The position numbers and the translations under genes are program-made. This document shows, one piece after another, positions 53,673 to 63,351 of a DNA stretch of 64,000 bases. The notes beneath the pieces are model-generated. The model saw only the letters and a program-made list of their open reading frames with translations. It made no database searches and had not been told where the DNA came from. Position 1 is the first letter of the stretch. The number at the start of each line of letters is the position of its first letter. The DNA comes from Streptomyces sp. ISL-94 (lineage in GTDB: Bacteria; Actinomycetota; Actinomycetes; Streptomycetales; Streptomycetaceae), in contig NZ_JAGGOZ010000010.1 in assembly GCF_018614075.1 (NCBI RefSeq), positions 62,001-126,000 of the forward strand. Direction: 5' to 3'.

Positions 53673-54620
53673 ATGACAAGTCCGTTGCCGCTCCTGCCCC
53701 CGAACGCCCGCGTCTTCGTCGCCGGCCACCGCGGCCTCGTGGGGTCCGCGGTCGCCCGCCGGCTCACCGCCGACGGCCACGAGGTGCTCACCCGGGGCCG
53801 CGCCGACCTCGATCTGCGGGACGCCGCCGCGACCGGGGCGTACCTCCGCGACGTGCGCCCGGACGCGGTCGTGCTGGCCGCCGCCAAGGTCGGCGGGATC
53901 ATGGCGAACAGCACCTACCCGGTGCAGTTCCTGGAGGAGAACCTGCAGATCCAGCTCAGCGTGATCGGCGGCGCCCACGCCGCCGGCGTCGCCCGGCTGC
54001 TCTTCCTCGGCTCCTCCTGCATCTACCCGAAGCTGGCCCCCCAGCCCATCCGCGAGGACGCCCTGCTGACCGGCCCGCTGGAGCCGACCAACGAGGCCTA
54101 CGCCCTCGCCAAGATCGCCGGCATCGTCCAGGTCCAGTCGTACCGCAAGCAGTACGGGGCCTCGTACATCTCGGCCATGCCGACGAACCTCTACGGCCCG
54201 GGCGACAACTTCGACCTGGAGTCCTCGCACGTCCTGCCCGCCCTCATCCGCCGCTTCCACGAAGCCGCCGCCGAGGGCCGCGAGGAGGTCACCCTGTGGG
54301 GCTCCGGCACCCCGCGCCGGGAGTTCCTGCACGTCGACGACCTGGCCGCCGCCTGCGCCGTGCTGCTGGAGCGCTACGACGGCGACGAGCCCGTCAACAT
54401 CGGCTGCGGCGAGGACCTGACCATCAAGGAGCTGGCCGAGATCGTCGCCGAGGTGACCGGCTTCCAGGGCCGGCTCGCCTGGGACACCTCGAAGCCGGAC
54501 GGCACCCCCCGCAAGCTCCTGGACGTCGGCCGCCTGACCTCGCTCGGCTGGAAGCCCGGCATCCCGTTGCGGGACGGCATCGCCGCCACCTACCAGTGGT
54601 GGCTGGCCGAGCAGGGCTGA
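53673..54620 (+). CDS. fcl: GDP-L-fucose synthase
   Basis: This 315-residue enzyme epimerises and reduces GDP-4-keto-6-deoxymannose to GDP-L-fucose. It shows FVAGHRGLVGSAVARRL, LGSSCIYPKLA with the Ser-Ser-Cys motif, NEAYALAKIAG with the catalytic Tyr/Lys, and TPRREFLHVDDLA. ATG 53673 is the first in-frame start after the repeat array. It is divergent from gmd and ends 19 bases from the convergent sugar transferase gene. Confidence 0.95.
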   Translation: MTSPLPLLPPNARVFVAGHRGLVGSAVARRLTADGHEVLTRGRADLDLRDAAATGAYLRDVRPDAVVLAAAKVGGIMANSTYPVQFLEENLQIQLSVIGGAHAAGVARLLFLGSSCIYPKLAPQPIREDALLTGPLEPTNEAYALAKIAGIVQVQSYRKQYGASYISAMPTNLYGPGDNFDLESSHVLPALIRRFHEAAAEGREEVTLWGSGTPRREFLHVDDLAAACAVLLERYDGDEPVNIGCGEDLTIKELAEIVAEVTGFQGRLAWDTSKPDGTPRKLLDVGRLTSLGWKPGIPLRDGIAATYQWWLAEQG

Positions 54621-54639
54621 TCGCACGGGCCACGGCCCC

Positions 54640-56115
54640 TCAGTACGCTCCGCGGCCGTCGACGACGGCGCGGATCGTACGGCCCATGACGTCGACGTCA
54701 CTGGTGAAGGACCAGTTGTCGACGTACTGGAGGTCCAGCTGGATCGTTTCGTCCCACGACAGGTCGGACCGCCCGCTGATCTGCCACAGCCCCGTCATCC
54801 CGGGCCGCACGGTGAGCCGGCGCAGTTCGACCTCGCCGTACCGCGCCACCTCCTCCGGCAGCGGCGGGCGCGGGCCGACCAGCGACATGTGGCCTGTCAG
54901 TACGTTGAGCAGCTGCGGCAGTTCGTCCAGCGAGGTGCGGCGCAGCAGCCGGCCCACCCGGGTCACCCGGGGGTCGCGGCGGATCTTGAACATCAGGCCG
55001 TCGTTCTCGTTGGCCCCGGACAGTTCGGCCTTGCGCGCGTCGGCGTCCACGACCATGGTGCGGAACTTCCACATCACGAACGGGACTCCGTCGCGGCCGA
55101 TGCGCCGCTGCCGGTAGAAGGCCGGGCCGCGCGAGCCGAGGCGGATCGCCAGGACGATGCCGAGGAAGAGCGGGGAGAGCAGCAGCAGCCCGGCCGCGGC
55201 GCCCACCCGGTCCAGCGCCGACTTGAGCAGGGTCTGCACGCCCCGGCTGACTGGCGGCACCACCCGCAGCACGGCCAGGCCGCCGGCGGACAGGGTCTCC
55301 AGCCGCTTGACGGAGACCTCCACCAGCCCGGGGAAGACGGCCAGTTCCAGCCCGGCGTCGTGCAGGGCCCAGGCGACCCGGCGCAGCCGCTCCCCCGAGA
55401 TCCGCGCGCCGGGGGCCACCAGCACCAGGTCGGCGCGATGGCTTGCGACGGCTCCGAGCACGGCCGCGGAGTCGCCGCCGGGCGCCTCGGGCATCGCCGC
55501 GCCGAGCCGGGCCGCGACGGGCACTCCGCTGACGAGGGATCCGGCGCCGACCGCCACCACGCCCACGACCACGTACGGATGGTCGGTGCGCGCCGCGAGG
55601 TGGGCGATGACGTCCTCGGCGGCGTCGGGCTCGCCGACGACCAGGACCCGGCTGACGGCCTGCGCCTCGCGGCGGGCGGCCGAGAGGTGGCGGTAGGTCA
55701 GTTTGTGGCACGCGACGGTGATCAGCAGGGCGGGCAGCAGGGCCCCGAGGGCGGATAACCGGGGGGTGTCCTCCTCCGTCACCACCCGGGCCACGGCCAG
55801 GACACCGATGAGAATCAGCCAGTCGTGGAGGACGGGCAGCACTCCGCGGGACTCGCCGAGCGCCCGGGTCGAGTAGCGCCGGCGCAGCGCCTGCACCCCG
55901 GTCCACGCCAGGGCGGCGCCGAGGGCGCAGTAGAGGGGTCTGACCTGCTCCGCGGCCTCGAAGACGAGGCCCACGGGGACGGCGGCACCGAGGATGTCGG
56001 CGGTGACGGCGGCCGGCAGGTACCAGCGGGCCTTGTCACCGAGGCGCCGTGCGGGCAGAGCTGACCCCCTGGCCGTTCCGGCCACTCTTTGCGCAGGAAA
56101 ATGGACATGCCTCAT
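54640..56115 (-). CDS. Undecaprenyl-phosphate sugar phosphotransferase (WcaJ/CpsE-like)
   Basis: This 491-residue membrane enzyme starts repeat-unit synthesis by placing a sugar-1-phosphate on undecaprenyl phosphate. Four to five TM helices and a CoA-binding-like soluble domain (RVLVVGEPDAAEDVIAHLAA) precede the bacterial sugar transferase domain: FYRQRRIGRDGVPFVMWKFRTM, RRTSLDELPQLLNVLTGHMS, LVGPRPPLPEE and RPGMTGLWQISGRS. ATG 56115 follows GGGGGGCCC. It completes the exopolysaccharide set with gmd and fcl. Confidence 0.93.
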   Translation of the reverse strand: MRHVHFPAQRVAGTARGSALPARRLGDKARWYLPAAVTADILGAAVPVGLVFEAAEQVRPLYCALGAALAWTGVQALRRRYSTRALGESRGVLPVLHDWLILIGVLAVARVVTEEDTPRLSALGALLPALLITVACHKLTYRHLSAARREAQAVSRVLVVGEPDAAEDVIAHLAARTDHPYVVVGVVAVGAGSLVSGVPVAARLGAAMPEAPGGDSAAVLGAVASHRADLVLVAPGARISGERLRRVAWALHDAGLELAVFPGLVEVSVKRLETLSAGGLAVLRVVPPVSRGVQTLLKSALDRVGAAAGLLLLSPLFLGIVLAIRLGSRGPAFYRQRRIGRDGVPFVMWKFRTMVVDADARKAELSGANENDGLMFKIRRDPRVTRVGRLLRRTSLDELPQLLNVLTGHMSLVGPRPPLPEEVARYGEVELRRLTVRPGMTGLWQISGRSDLSWDETIQLDLQYVDNWSFTSDVDVMGRTIRAVVDGRGAY

Positions 56116-56217
56116 GGGCCCCCCTGGCACGTGGTCTATGGCAGCGGCGACGGTCCACGGCTTCCCCAAGCCTCGGACATGTGTCGCACCGGCAAACAGT
56201 ACGACAAACACCCGTAC

Positions 56218-56240
56218 GGTAAATGCCGTTTGGCTTTACC
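56218..56240. promoter_or_regulatory. AT-rich inverted repeat between sugar transferase and protease genes
   Basis: GGTAAATGCC and GGCTTTACC form nine pairs with one bulged base around GTTT. It lies in the 383-base divergent region between the initiating sugar transferase and the metalloprotease, which is otherwise non-coding, and is a candidate operator or leader hairpin for either side. Confidence 0.4.
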
Positions 56241-56498
56241 GGACCTCTTATTGCTCAAGCGTTAGCAACCGGTACCAATCATTCCGAATGACGGGCTCCG
56301 CAGGGTCCCACACGAAGGTGAAGAGTTCGGATACCGGATACGTCTCTTCGGACAACGAACCGTTTCCGGCCAACATTTTGACGCGGCCCTGACATTGCGT
56401 CCTGTAAGTGGCACTCTTCGACCGTTCATCGCACCAGCCCTGATCTGCCCGGAGGCCCACCCAGCCGTCCGGATACCCCCTTGCAGAAGGAGTCTGCG

Positions 56499-58766
56499 TT
56501 GAGTCCCACCCCCCACAGGCGTGCCACCGCGGCCGGCGCGCTCATTGCCGCGGCAGCCATGCTCGCCGTAGGCATACAGGCCGGCACCGCAACCGCCGAC
56601 GCCACCGCGTCGCAGGCCCGCACGGCTGCACAGCCCAACCCGGGCGCGGCCAACCGCGCACTCAGCGCCTCGGAGCGTGCGACGCTCCTGGCCGAGGCCA
56701 ACTCCACCACAGCGCAGGCTGCCAAGGCCCTCGGCCTCGGCAGCGGCGAGAAGCTCGTCGTCCGCGATGTCGTCAGGGACGCGGACGGCACCACGCACAC
56801 CACGTACGAGCGGACCTACGACGGTCTTCCGGTACTCGGCGGCGACCTGACGGTCCACGCCAAGGACGGCGCCACCAAGAGCGTCACCAAGGCCACCCAC
56901 CACGAGATCAAGGTCGCCGACACCAGCCCCTTGGTCACCCCGGCGGCCGCGGAGGGCCAGGCGATCGCCGCCGCCAGCGCCGCGGGCTCCAAGGAGGCCA
57001 AGGCCTCCAAGGGCGCCCGCAAGGTGATCTGGGCGGCCGAGGGAGTTCCAGTCCTCGCCTTCGAGACCGTGGTCGGCGGCCTCCAGGACGACGGCACCCC
57101 GAGCGAGCTCCACGTGGTGACGAACGCCAAGACCGGCGCGAAGATCACCGAGTGGCAGGCCATCGAGACCGGCACCGGCAACACGCAGTACAGCGGCCAG
57201 GTGACCCTCGGAACGTCCCAGTCGGGCAGCAACTACACGCTGACCGACGCGGGGCGGGGCAGCCACAAGACGTACAACCTCAACCACGGCTCCTCCGGCA
57301 CCGGCACGCTCTTCGCCGGCACGGACGACATCTGGGGCAACGGCCTGGCCTCCAACCTGGAGACGGCCGGCGCGGACGCACACTACGGCGCCCAGGTCAC
57401 GTGGGACTACTACAAGAACGTGCACGGCCGCAACGGCCTGCGCAACGACGGCGTGGCCCCGTACAGCCGGGTCCACTACGGCAACGCCTACGTCAACGCG
57501 TTCTGGGACGACTCCTGCTTCTGCATGACCTACGGCGACGGCGAGGGCAACAACAAGCCGCTCACCTCGATCGACGTGGCCGCGCACGAGATGACCCACG
57601 GCCTGACCTCGGTCACCGGCAACATGACCTACAGCGGCGAGCCCGGCGGTCTGAACGAGGCCACCTCCGACATCATGGCGGCGGCGGTCGAGTTCTACGC
57701 CAACAACCCGCAGGACGTCGGCGACTACCTGGTCGGCGAGAAGATCGACATCAACGGCAACGGCACCCCGCTGCGCTACATGGACAAGCCGAGCAAGGAC
57801 GGCGGATCCAAGGACTCCTGGTACTCCGGCATCGGCTCCATCGACGTGCACTACTCCTCCGGCCCGGCCAACCACTGGTACTACCTGGCCTCCGAGGGCT
57901 CCGGCGCCAAGGTCGTCAACGGCGTGAGCTACAACTCGCCGACCTCCGACGGCCTCCCGGTCACCGCGATCGGCCGCGACGCCGCGTCCAAGATCTGGTT
58001 CCGCGCGCTGACGGTCGGCTACTTCAAGTCGAACACCAACTACGCGGCGGCCCGTACGGCCACCCTGCAGGCGGCGGCCGACCTGTACGGCCAGGGCTCG
58101 GCCACCTACAACAACGTGGCCAACGCCTGGGCGGGCATCGGCGTCGGCGCCCGCATCGTGAACGGTGTCACGGTCACCAACCCGGGCAACCAGAACACCG
58201 TCACCGGCAGCGCCGTCAGCCTCCAGGTCCAGGCCACCAGCACCAACGCCGGTGCCCTGAGCTACGCGGCCACCGGTCTGCCGACCGGCCTGTCGATCAA
58301 CTCCTCGACCGGCCTGATCACGGGTACGGCCTCCACCGCCGGCACCTACAACACCACCGTCACGGTGACCGACTCGGCGAACCAGACCGGTACGGCGTCC
58401 TTCACCTGGACCGTCGGGACCAGCCAGCCGAGCGTCTTCGAGAACACCACGGACTACCAGATCGCGGACAACTCCACCGTGGAGTCCCCGATCACCGTGA
58501 CGCGCACGGGCAACGCCTCGAGCGCCCTGAAGGTGGACGTGAACATCGTCCACACCTACGTCGGTGACCTGCGGGTCGACCTGGTCGCCCCCGACGGCTC
58601 CGTCTACAACCTGCGCAACCGCTCCGGCGGCAGCGCGGACAACATCGTCCAGTCCTTCACCGTGGACGCCTCCTCCGAGGTCGCCCAGGGTGTGTGGAAG
58701 CTGCGGGTCGCGGACCTCGCCAGCCTGGACACCGGCTACATCAACAGCTGGAAGCTCACCTTCTGA
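56499..58766 (+). CDS. Secreted M4 neutral metalloprotease with P-domain
   Basis: This 755-residue preproenzyme starts with a signal peptide, an FTP/PepSY propeptide (YERTYDGLPVLGGDLTVHAK) and the thermolysin-like catalytic domain: VAAHEMTHGLTS with the zinc histidines and GGLNEATSDIMAA with the third ligand. A Pro/Gly-type Ig-like domain (GLPTGLSINSSTGLITGTAS) and a C-terminal proprotein convertase P-domain (VHTYVGDLRVDLVAPDGSV) follow. The start is TTG 56499, which has AAGGAG at ideal spacing. It digests extracellular protein. Upstream ORF positions before 56499 are rejected. Confidence 0.93.
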   Translation: MSPTPHRRATAAGALIAAAAMLAVGIQAGTATADATASQARTAAQPNPGAANRALSASERATLLAEANSTTAQAAKALGLGSGEKLVVRDVVRDADGTTHTTYERTYDGLPVLGGDLTVHAKDGATKSVTKATHHEIKVADTSPLVTPAAAEGQAIAAASAAGSKEAKASKGARKVIWAAEGVPVLAFETVVGGLQDDGTPSELHVVTNAKTGAKITEWQAIETGTGNTQYSGQVTLGTSQSGSNYTLTDAGRGSHKTYNLNHGSSGTGTLFAGTDDIWGNGLASNLETAGADAHYGAQVTWDYYKNVHGRNGLRNDGVAPYSRVHYGNAYVNAFWDDSCFCMTYGDGEGNNKPLTSIDVAAHEMTHGLTSVTGNMTYSGEPGGLNEATSDIMAAAVEFYANNPQDVGDYLVGEKIDINGNGTPLRYMDKPSKDGGSKDSWYSGIGSIDVHYSSGPANHWYYLASEGSGAKVVNGVSYNSPTSDGLPVTAIGRDAASKIWFRALTVGYFKSNTNYAAARTATLQAAADLYGQGSATYNNVANAWAGIGVGARIVNGVTVTNPGNQNTVTGSAVSLQVQATSTNAGALSYAATGLPTGLSINSSTGLITGTASTAGTYNTTVTVTDSANQTGTASFTWTVGTSQPSVFENTTDYQIADNSTVESPITVTRTGNASSALKVDVNIVHTYVGDLRVDLVAPDGSVYNLRNRSGGSADNIVQSFTVDASSEVAQGVWKLRVADLASLDTGYINSWKLTF

Positions 58767-58810
58767 CCCCACCGGGGTGAGGTGAGCACCTGCTGAACCG
58801 TTTGACCACG

Positions 58811-58844
58811 GGGCCGCCCGGGAGAAGACCTCCCCGGGCGGCCC
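58811..58844 (+). terminator. Terminator of the metalloprotease gene
   Basis: GGGCCGCCCGGG pairs perfectly with CCCGGGCGGCCC around an AGAAGACCTC loop. It lies between convergent genes. Confidence 0.88.
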
Positions 58845-58855
58845 TGTTCCATATG

Positions 58856-59509
58856 TCAGCCAATCGTGCGGAAGATCGTGCTCAAGAGGTCGTCCTCCTC
58901 CGGCCCTTCCCCTTCCCTCTCCTCGCCGGCCTGGTCGTCACGACCGGCGTATTCCGGGCGGCCCTGCTCGCCGCTGCCCTCGTCATCACGGCCGATCGAG
59001 TCACCACGGCCCTCGTCGTCACGGCCCTGCTCGCCACGGCCCTCGTCATCACGGCCGTTCCATTCGCCGCGGCCCGCGTCGCCACGGCCCTCGTCATCAC
59101 GGCCGTTCCATTCGCCGCGGCCCTCGTCGTCACGGCCCGCGCCGTGCTCTTCGACCGGCTTGAAGAAGACCGAGACGGCCTCCACGCCCCGCGCCCGCTC
59201 GCCCGGCCGCAGCGTCCGCTCCGCCTTGCCGTCGCACGTGCGGTTGTCGAAGAGCACCGCGAGGGACTCGGTCTCGTTCAGCACCTCGACGGCCGGCTCC
59301 GCCTCGGAGGTGCGCGTCAGCACGTAGCAGGTGTCGTTTTGCGCGGGCCGGATCTGCGCGGTGCGGTCGTCGCCGTCCTCGTCGACGAACCGGTAGTGGA
59401 GCGTGCCGAGGCTGTGGTCGCCGTGGTCGTCGGCCAGCGACGGGCCGGCGGTGGGCAGGACGAGAGCGAGGGCGCCGGCGAACACGGCGGCGGTGGTACG
59501 AATGCGCAT
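58856..59509 (-). CDS. Secreted protein with acidic C-terminal repeats
   Basis: This 217-residue protein has a signal peptide (TTAAVFAGALALVLPTAGPS) and a small N-terminal domain with two cysteines (NDTCYVLTRTSE, DNRTCDGKAER). After that come repeats of GRDDEGRGEWN and GRDDEGRGEQ, then a Glu-rich end and DLLSTIFRTIG. The repeat encodes an acidic, probably disordered tail that could bind cations. I do not recognise the family. ATG 59509 (MRIRTTAAVFAG) is chosen. Confidence 0.8.
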   Translation of the reverse strand: MRIRTTAAVFAGALALVLPTAGPSLADDHGDHSLGTLHYRFVDEDGDDRTAQIRPAQNDTCYVLTRTSEAEPAVEVLNETESLAVLFDNRTCDGKAERTLRPGERARGVEAVSVFFKPVEEHGAGRDDEGRGEWNGRDDEGRGDAGRGEWNGRDDEGRGEQGRDDEGRGDSIGRDDEGSGEQGRPEYAGRDDQAGEEREGEGPEEDDLLSTIFRTIG

Positions 59510-59709
59510 GGGAGTCCATTTCTCGGGTTCCGCGGATACCGGGTCCGGTGGCATCCGCAGGGCAGCGTAGGAGCGGACCCCTGTGCCGAAACGATTCGGC
59601 GGGCGCAGCACGTTCGAATGTTCACCCGTCAGATGCCCCGGCCACCCGCCTTATGGCCGGGTCGTGTTACCGCCGTGCGCAGTGTGAAGCGGACCGGGCC
59701 GCTCATGGA

Positions 59710-59741
59710 GGACGGGCGGCCGGTGGACCCGCCGCCCGTCC
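59710..59741 (-). terminator. Terminator of glgP
   Basis: GGACGGGCGGC pairs with GCCGCCCGTCC around CGGTGGACCC, 12 bases beyond the glgP stop. Confidence 0.85.
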
Positions 59742-59753
59742 CCTGAGCAACCG

Positions 59754-62390
59754 CTACCGCAGGAGTACGCCGCCCCCCGCGTCCGTGTCCACCGGGCCCG
59801 CGACCAGGCCCAGTTCGGCCGGGCTCGCCAGCAGCGGGTGCGTCGGCAGGATGCGGACCGTGTAGCCGAAGGGCCCCGTACGGTCCAGGGCGAGCGGGCC
59901 CTCGTACACCCAGCGCCCCTCCAGGTCGGGGCCGGCGGCCGGCTTGAGCGGGAAGGCCCGGCCGTCCCGGATCACGTCCTGCGGGTCCACCCGCCCGGCG
60001 ACGGCCTGGACCTCCACGTCCTCGGGTGCGAGCGCGTCCAGGGAGACCTGCACGCGCAGGGTGAGGGTGGCCCCCAGCTCGGCGGTGCCGTTGAGGGGAG
60101 CCGCGGCCAGGGCCTCGATGTGCCCGACGCCGACCCGCGGCCAGGCCGCCCGGACCCGCCCCTTCCACCAGGCGAGGTCGCGCGCCGCCTCCGGGGTGAG
60201 GGCGCGGTGGGCGAGCGCGGCCGGCGCGTACAGCCGCTCCACGTACTCCCGCACCATCCGCCCGGCCAGCACCTTCGGGCCGAGCGAGACCAGGGTGCGC
60301 CGGACCATCTCGATCCACCGCACCGGGAGCCCGGTGCCCTGGGCCCGGTCGTAGAAGCGGGGCGCGACCCGGCCCTCGATCAGCTCGTAGAGAGCGCCCG
60401 CCTCCAGGTGGTCCCGGCGGTCCTCGTCCGCCCCGAGCCCGTCGGCGGTCGGGATGGCCCAGCCGAAGTCGGGCTCGAACCACTCGTCCCACCAGCCGTC
60501 CAGCACGGACAGGTTGAGGCAGCCGTTCAGCGCGGCCTTCATCCCGCTGGTCCCGCACGCCTCCAGCGGCCGCAGCGGGTTGTTCAGCCAGACGTCGCAG
60601 CCCGGGTAGAGCTTCTGCGCCATCGCCATGCCGTAGTCGGGGAGGAAGACGATCCGGTGGCGCACCCGCGGGTCGTCCGCGAACCGCACGAGCTCCTGCA
60701 CGAGCCGCTTCCCGGCGTCGTCCGCCGGGTGCGCCTTGCCCGCGACCACGATCTGCACCGGCCGGTCCGGGTCGAGCAGGAGACGGCGCAGCCGGTCCGG
60801 GTCGCGCAGCATCAGGGTCAGGCGCTTGTACGAGGGCACCCGGCGGGCGAAACCGATGGTGAGCACGTCCGGGTCGAGCACGGAGTCCACCCAGCCCAGT
60901 TCGGCGTCGGCGGCCCCGCGCTGGCGCCAGGAGGCCCGCAGCCGGTCCCGCACCTCCTGGACCAGCTGCTCGCGCAGCACCCGGCGCAGGTCCCACACGT
61001 CCTGGTCCGGGATGTCGGCGACCGCGTCCCAGCGCGGCGAGCCGCCGACGGACAGCGCGTGCTCCGTCCGTCCGGCGCCGATCTGGCGGGCGCCGACGCG
61101 GACGACCTCGGGTGCCACCCAGCTGGGGGCGTGGACCCCGTTGGTGACGGAGGTGATGGGCACGTCGGACGGGTCGAAACCGGGCCACAGCCCGGCGAAC
61201 ATCTCCCGGCTGACCGCGCCGTGCAGGGTGGACACCCCGTTGGCCCGCTGGGCCAGGCGCAGCCCCATGACGGCCATGTTGAAGACGCCCGGGTCGCCGC
61301 CGGGGTAGGACTCGGCGCCCAGCTCCAGGATCCGCTCGACGGGTACGCCGTCCAGCTCCCCGCCCTCTCCGAAGTGCCGGGCGACCAAGGCCCGCTCGAA
61401 GCGGTCGATGCCGGCCGGGACGGGGGTGTGCGTGGTGAACACGGTCCCGGCGCGGACCGCCTCGACGGCGGCGTCGAAGCCGAGGCCGCGCTCCCGCTCC
61501 AGTTCCCTTATGCGCTCCAGCCCCAGGAACCCGGCGTGACCCTCGTTGGTGTGGAACACCTCGGGGTCCGGATGCCCGGTGATCTGGCAGTACGCGCGGA
61601 CGGCCCGCACCCCGCCGATCCCCAGCAGCATCTCCTGCAACAGCCGGTGGTCGCTGCCGCCTCCGTAGAGCCGGTCGGTCACCTCGCGGGCCGCGGCGTC
61701 GTTGTCCTCGACGTCGGAGTCCAGGAGCAGCAGCGGTACCCGCCCGACGCGGGCCTGCCAGATGTGCGCGTGCAGGGCGCGCCCGCCGGGCAGGGTCAGC
61801 GAGACCCGGGCCGGGGTCCCGTCCTCCTGGCGGACCAGGTCGAGGGGGAGTTCGTTGGGGTCGAGTACGGGATAGTGCTCCTGCTGCCAGCCGTCGCGGG
61901 AGAGGGACTGGCGGAAGTAGCCGTGCCGGTAGAGCAGTCCTACCCCGATGAGCGGGACTCCGAGGTCGCTGGCGGCTTTCAGATGGTCCCCGGCGAGGAT
62001 GCCGAGGCCGCCGGAGTACTGGGGCAGGGCGGCGGTGATCCCGAATTCGGGGGAGAAATAGGCAAGGGCGGCGGGCAGTTCCGGGCCGTTCTCCTGGTTC
62101 TGGTACCACCTCCCGCCGTTGACGTAGTCATCGAGGTCGGCAGCGGCGGCGGTGAGCCGCCGCAGGAACCGGCGGTCGGCGGCCAGCTCCGCCAGCCGGG
62201 TGGCGGAGACGGCACCGAGGAGCCGGACGGGGTCGCCGGCGGCGGCCTGCCAGCCCTCGGGGTCGACGGATTGGAAGAGATCGCGGGTCTCGGCATGCCA
62301 CGACCAGCGCAGATTGCGCGCGAGGTCGGCGAGCGGCAGCAGAGGCTCAGGGAGGACGGGGCGCACGGTGAATCGACGGATAGCCTTCAC
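59754..62390 (-). CDS. glgP: Alpha-glucan phosphorylase (GlgP family)
   Basis: This 878-residue GT35 enzyme releases glucose-1-phosphate from alpha-1,4-glucans with PLP. It belongs to the long actinobacterial type with an N-terminal DUF3417-like domain (EPLLPLADLARNLRWSWHAE). Conserved sequences include GGLGILAGDHLKAASDLG, HTNEGHAGFLGLERI, and the PLP-lysine region ACGTSGMKAALNGCLNLSV. GTG 62390 (VKAIRRFTV) has AAGGTGG upstream; the longer frame is not supported. It lies divergently near glgE, as in other Streptomyces. Confidence 0.92.
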   Translation of the reverse strand: MKAIRRFTVRPVLPEPLLPLADLARNLRWSWHAETRDLFQSVDPEGWQAAAGDPVRLLGAVSATRLAELAADRRFLRRLTAAAADLDDYVNGGRWYQNQENGPELPAALAYFSPEFGITAALPQYSGGLGILAGDHLKAASDLGVPLIGVGLLYRHGYFRQSLSRDGWQQEHYPVLDPNELPLDLVRQEDGTPARVSLTLPGGRALHAHIWQARVGRVPLLLLDSDVEDNDAAAREVTDRLYGGGSDHRLLQEMLLGIGGVRAVRAYCQITGHPDPEVFHTNEGHAGFLGLERIRELERERGLGFDAAVEAVRAGTVFTTHTPVPAGIDRFERALVARHFGEGGELDGVPVERILELGAESYPGGDPGVFNMAVMGLRLAQRANGVSTLHGAVSREMFAGLWPGFDPSDVPITSVTNGVHAPSWVAPEVVRVGARQIGAGRTEHALSVGGSPRWDAVADIPDQDVWDLRRVLREQLVQEVRDRLRASWRQRGAADAELGWVDSVLDPDVLTIGFARRVPSYKRLTLMLRDPDRLRRLLLDPDRPVQIVVAGKAHPADDAGKRLVQELVRFADDPRVRHRIVFLPDYGMAMAQKLYPGCDVWLNNPLRPLEACGTSGMKAALNGCLNLSVLDGWWDEWFEPDFGWAIPTADGLGADEDRRDHLEAGALYELIEGRVAPRFYDRAQGTGLPVRWIEMVRRTLVSLGPKVLAGRMVREYVERLYAPAALAHRALTPEAARDLAWWKGRVRAAWPRVGVGHIEALAAAPLNGTAELGATLTLRVQVSLDALAPEDVEVQAVAGRVDPQDVIRDGRAFPLKPAAGPDLEGRWVYEGPLALDRTGPFGYTVRILPTHPLLASPAELGLVAGPVDTDAGGGVLLR

Positions 62391-62559
62391 GTGTTCCACC
62401 TTCGCAGGGGATGACGGATCGGAGCGGCCGCACCACGCTGTGCATCCGCGCATCACCCCCGGAAGGCTAGCGTCGCCGGACCCCCGCGACCATGCCGCCT
62501 CCGGAGCCCGGCCGGGCTCCGCGGCCCTCGCCGGGCACCCCCGCACGGTCGCCGGCCAC

Positions 62560-62859
62560 AAGGGGCACCTTCCCGTGGTCCCGCTCCACGAGCGGCTGGA
62601 GATCGTGCGCGCGGTGGACCACGTCGACGAGGCGGTGGCCGACTCCACGATGGAGAAGATGGAGGCCTGGCGGCAGGTCGGCTTCCACCGCCTGTTCAAG
62701 GGCGAGGACTGGAAGGGCACCGCCCGCGGCGCCCAGTGGGAGCGCGACTTCGCCGCCGTGGGCGTCGAGGTGGTCTACCTCCCGTACACGGTGCACGTCT
62801 CCAGCACGAAGCTCCGCCGGATGCTCGACGTCCTGGTCGAGGCGAACGACCGCCGCTAG
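62560..62859 (+). pseudogene. Nucleotidyltransferase remnant, N-terminus lost
   Basis: The frame ending at 62859 encodes VVPLHERLEIVRAVDHVDEA, EAWRQVGFHRLFKGEDWKGT and VEVVYLPYTVHVSSTKLRRM. These correspond piece by piece to the second half of the intact protein at 39478-39996 (IPLVERLEIVRSV, ETWRQVRFDVIFKGDDWRGT, HTSSTQLRR). The first 65 or so residues, including the HxGH motif, are missing. It cannot be an active nucleotidyltransferase. Confidence 0.85.
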
Positions 62860-63351
62860 TCCGTCCCTCCCCGCTCCGCCCCCTGTCCGGTCCCGGGCCG
62901 CCGCCGCGACGGGCCGGGCGTCCACGTTTTCGTCCCACACCGTGAGATCCCCGGCATCCGGGCCGGCTGGCTCCCGCGCTCCGGGCCGTGCCGATCCGGT
63001 CAACTCAGGCAGGTTCACGCAGGGGTACAGATTGGCCCGCGGCGGACAGCATTCATCCGCTTCCTTCCGCTTTCGTACCGCCGTCCCGCGGCCCGGGAGG
63101 GGGTCGAGTGACGGGCGGGGTCAGCGTGGCGTGTCGCCCCATCAGGTAGTCCTGGCCGACTTGACGGAGCCCGGGCGGATCTCGTCCGAGCGCTGGGTAA
63201 AGCCCGTGCCACTACGTACGAGTAGTTGACCGAGCGCGCGGATTGGGCGGGGAGAGAGTGGGAAGGGCTCACCGGGTACACGTCGTACACGCACGGCGCA
63301 CCCGCCCCCAACCTCTCCCCGCCACCCGAGTGAACGCGGACAGGAGCGGCC
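62860..63351. other. Non-coding gap upstream of glgE
   Basis: No gene with natural codon usage is seen on either strand. A TTGACC at about 63219 could be a -35 box, but no clear -10 follows. The stretch leads into a short ORF that overlaps glgE. Confidence 0.5.
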
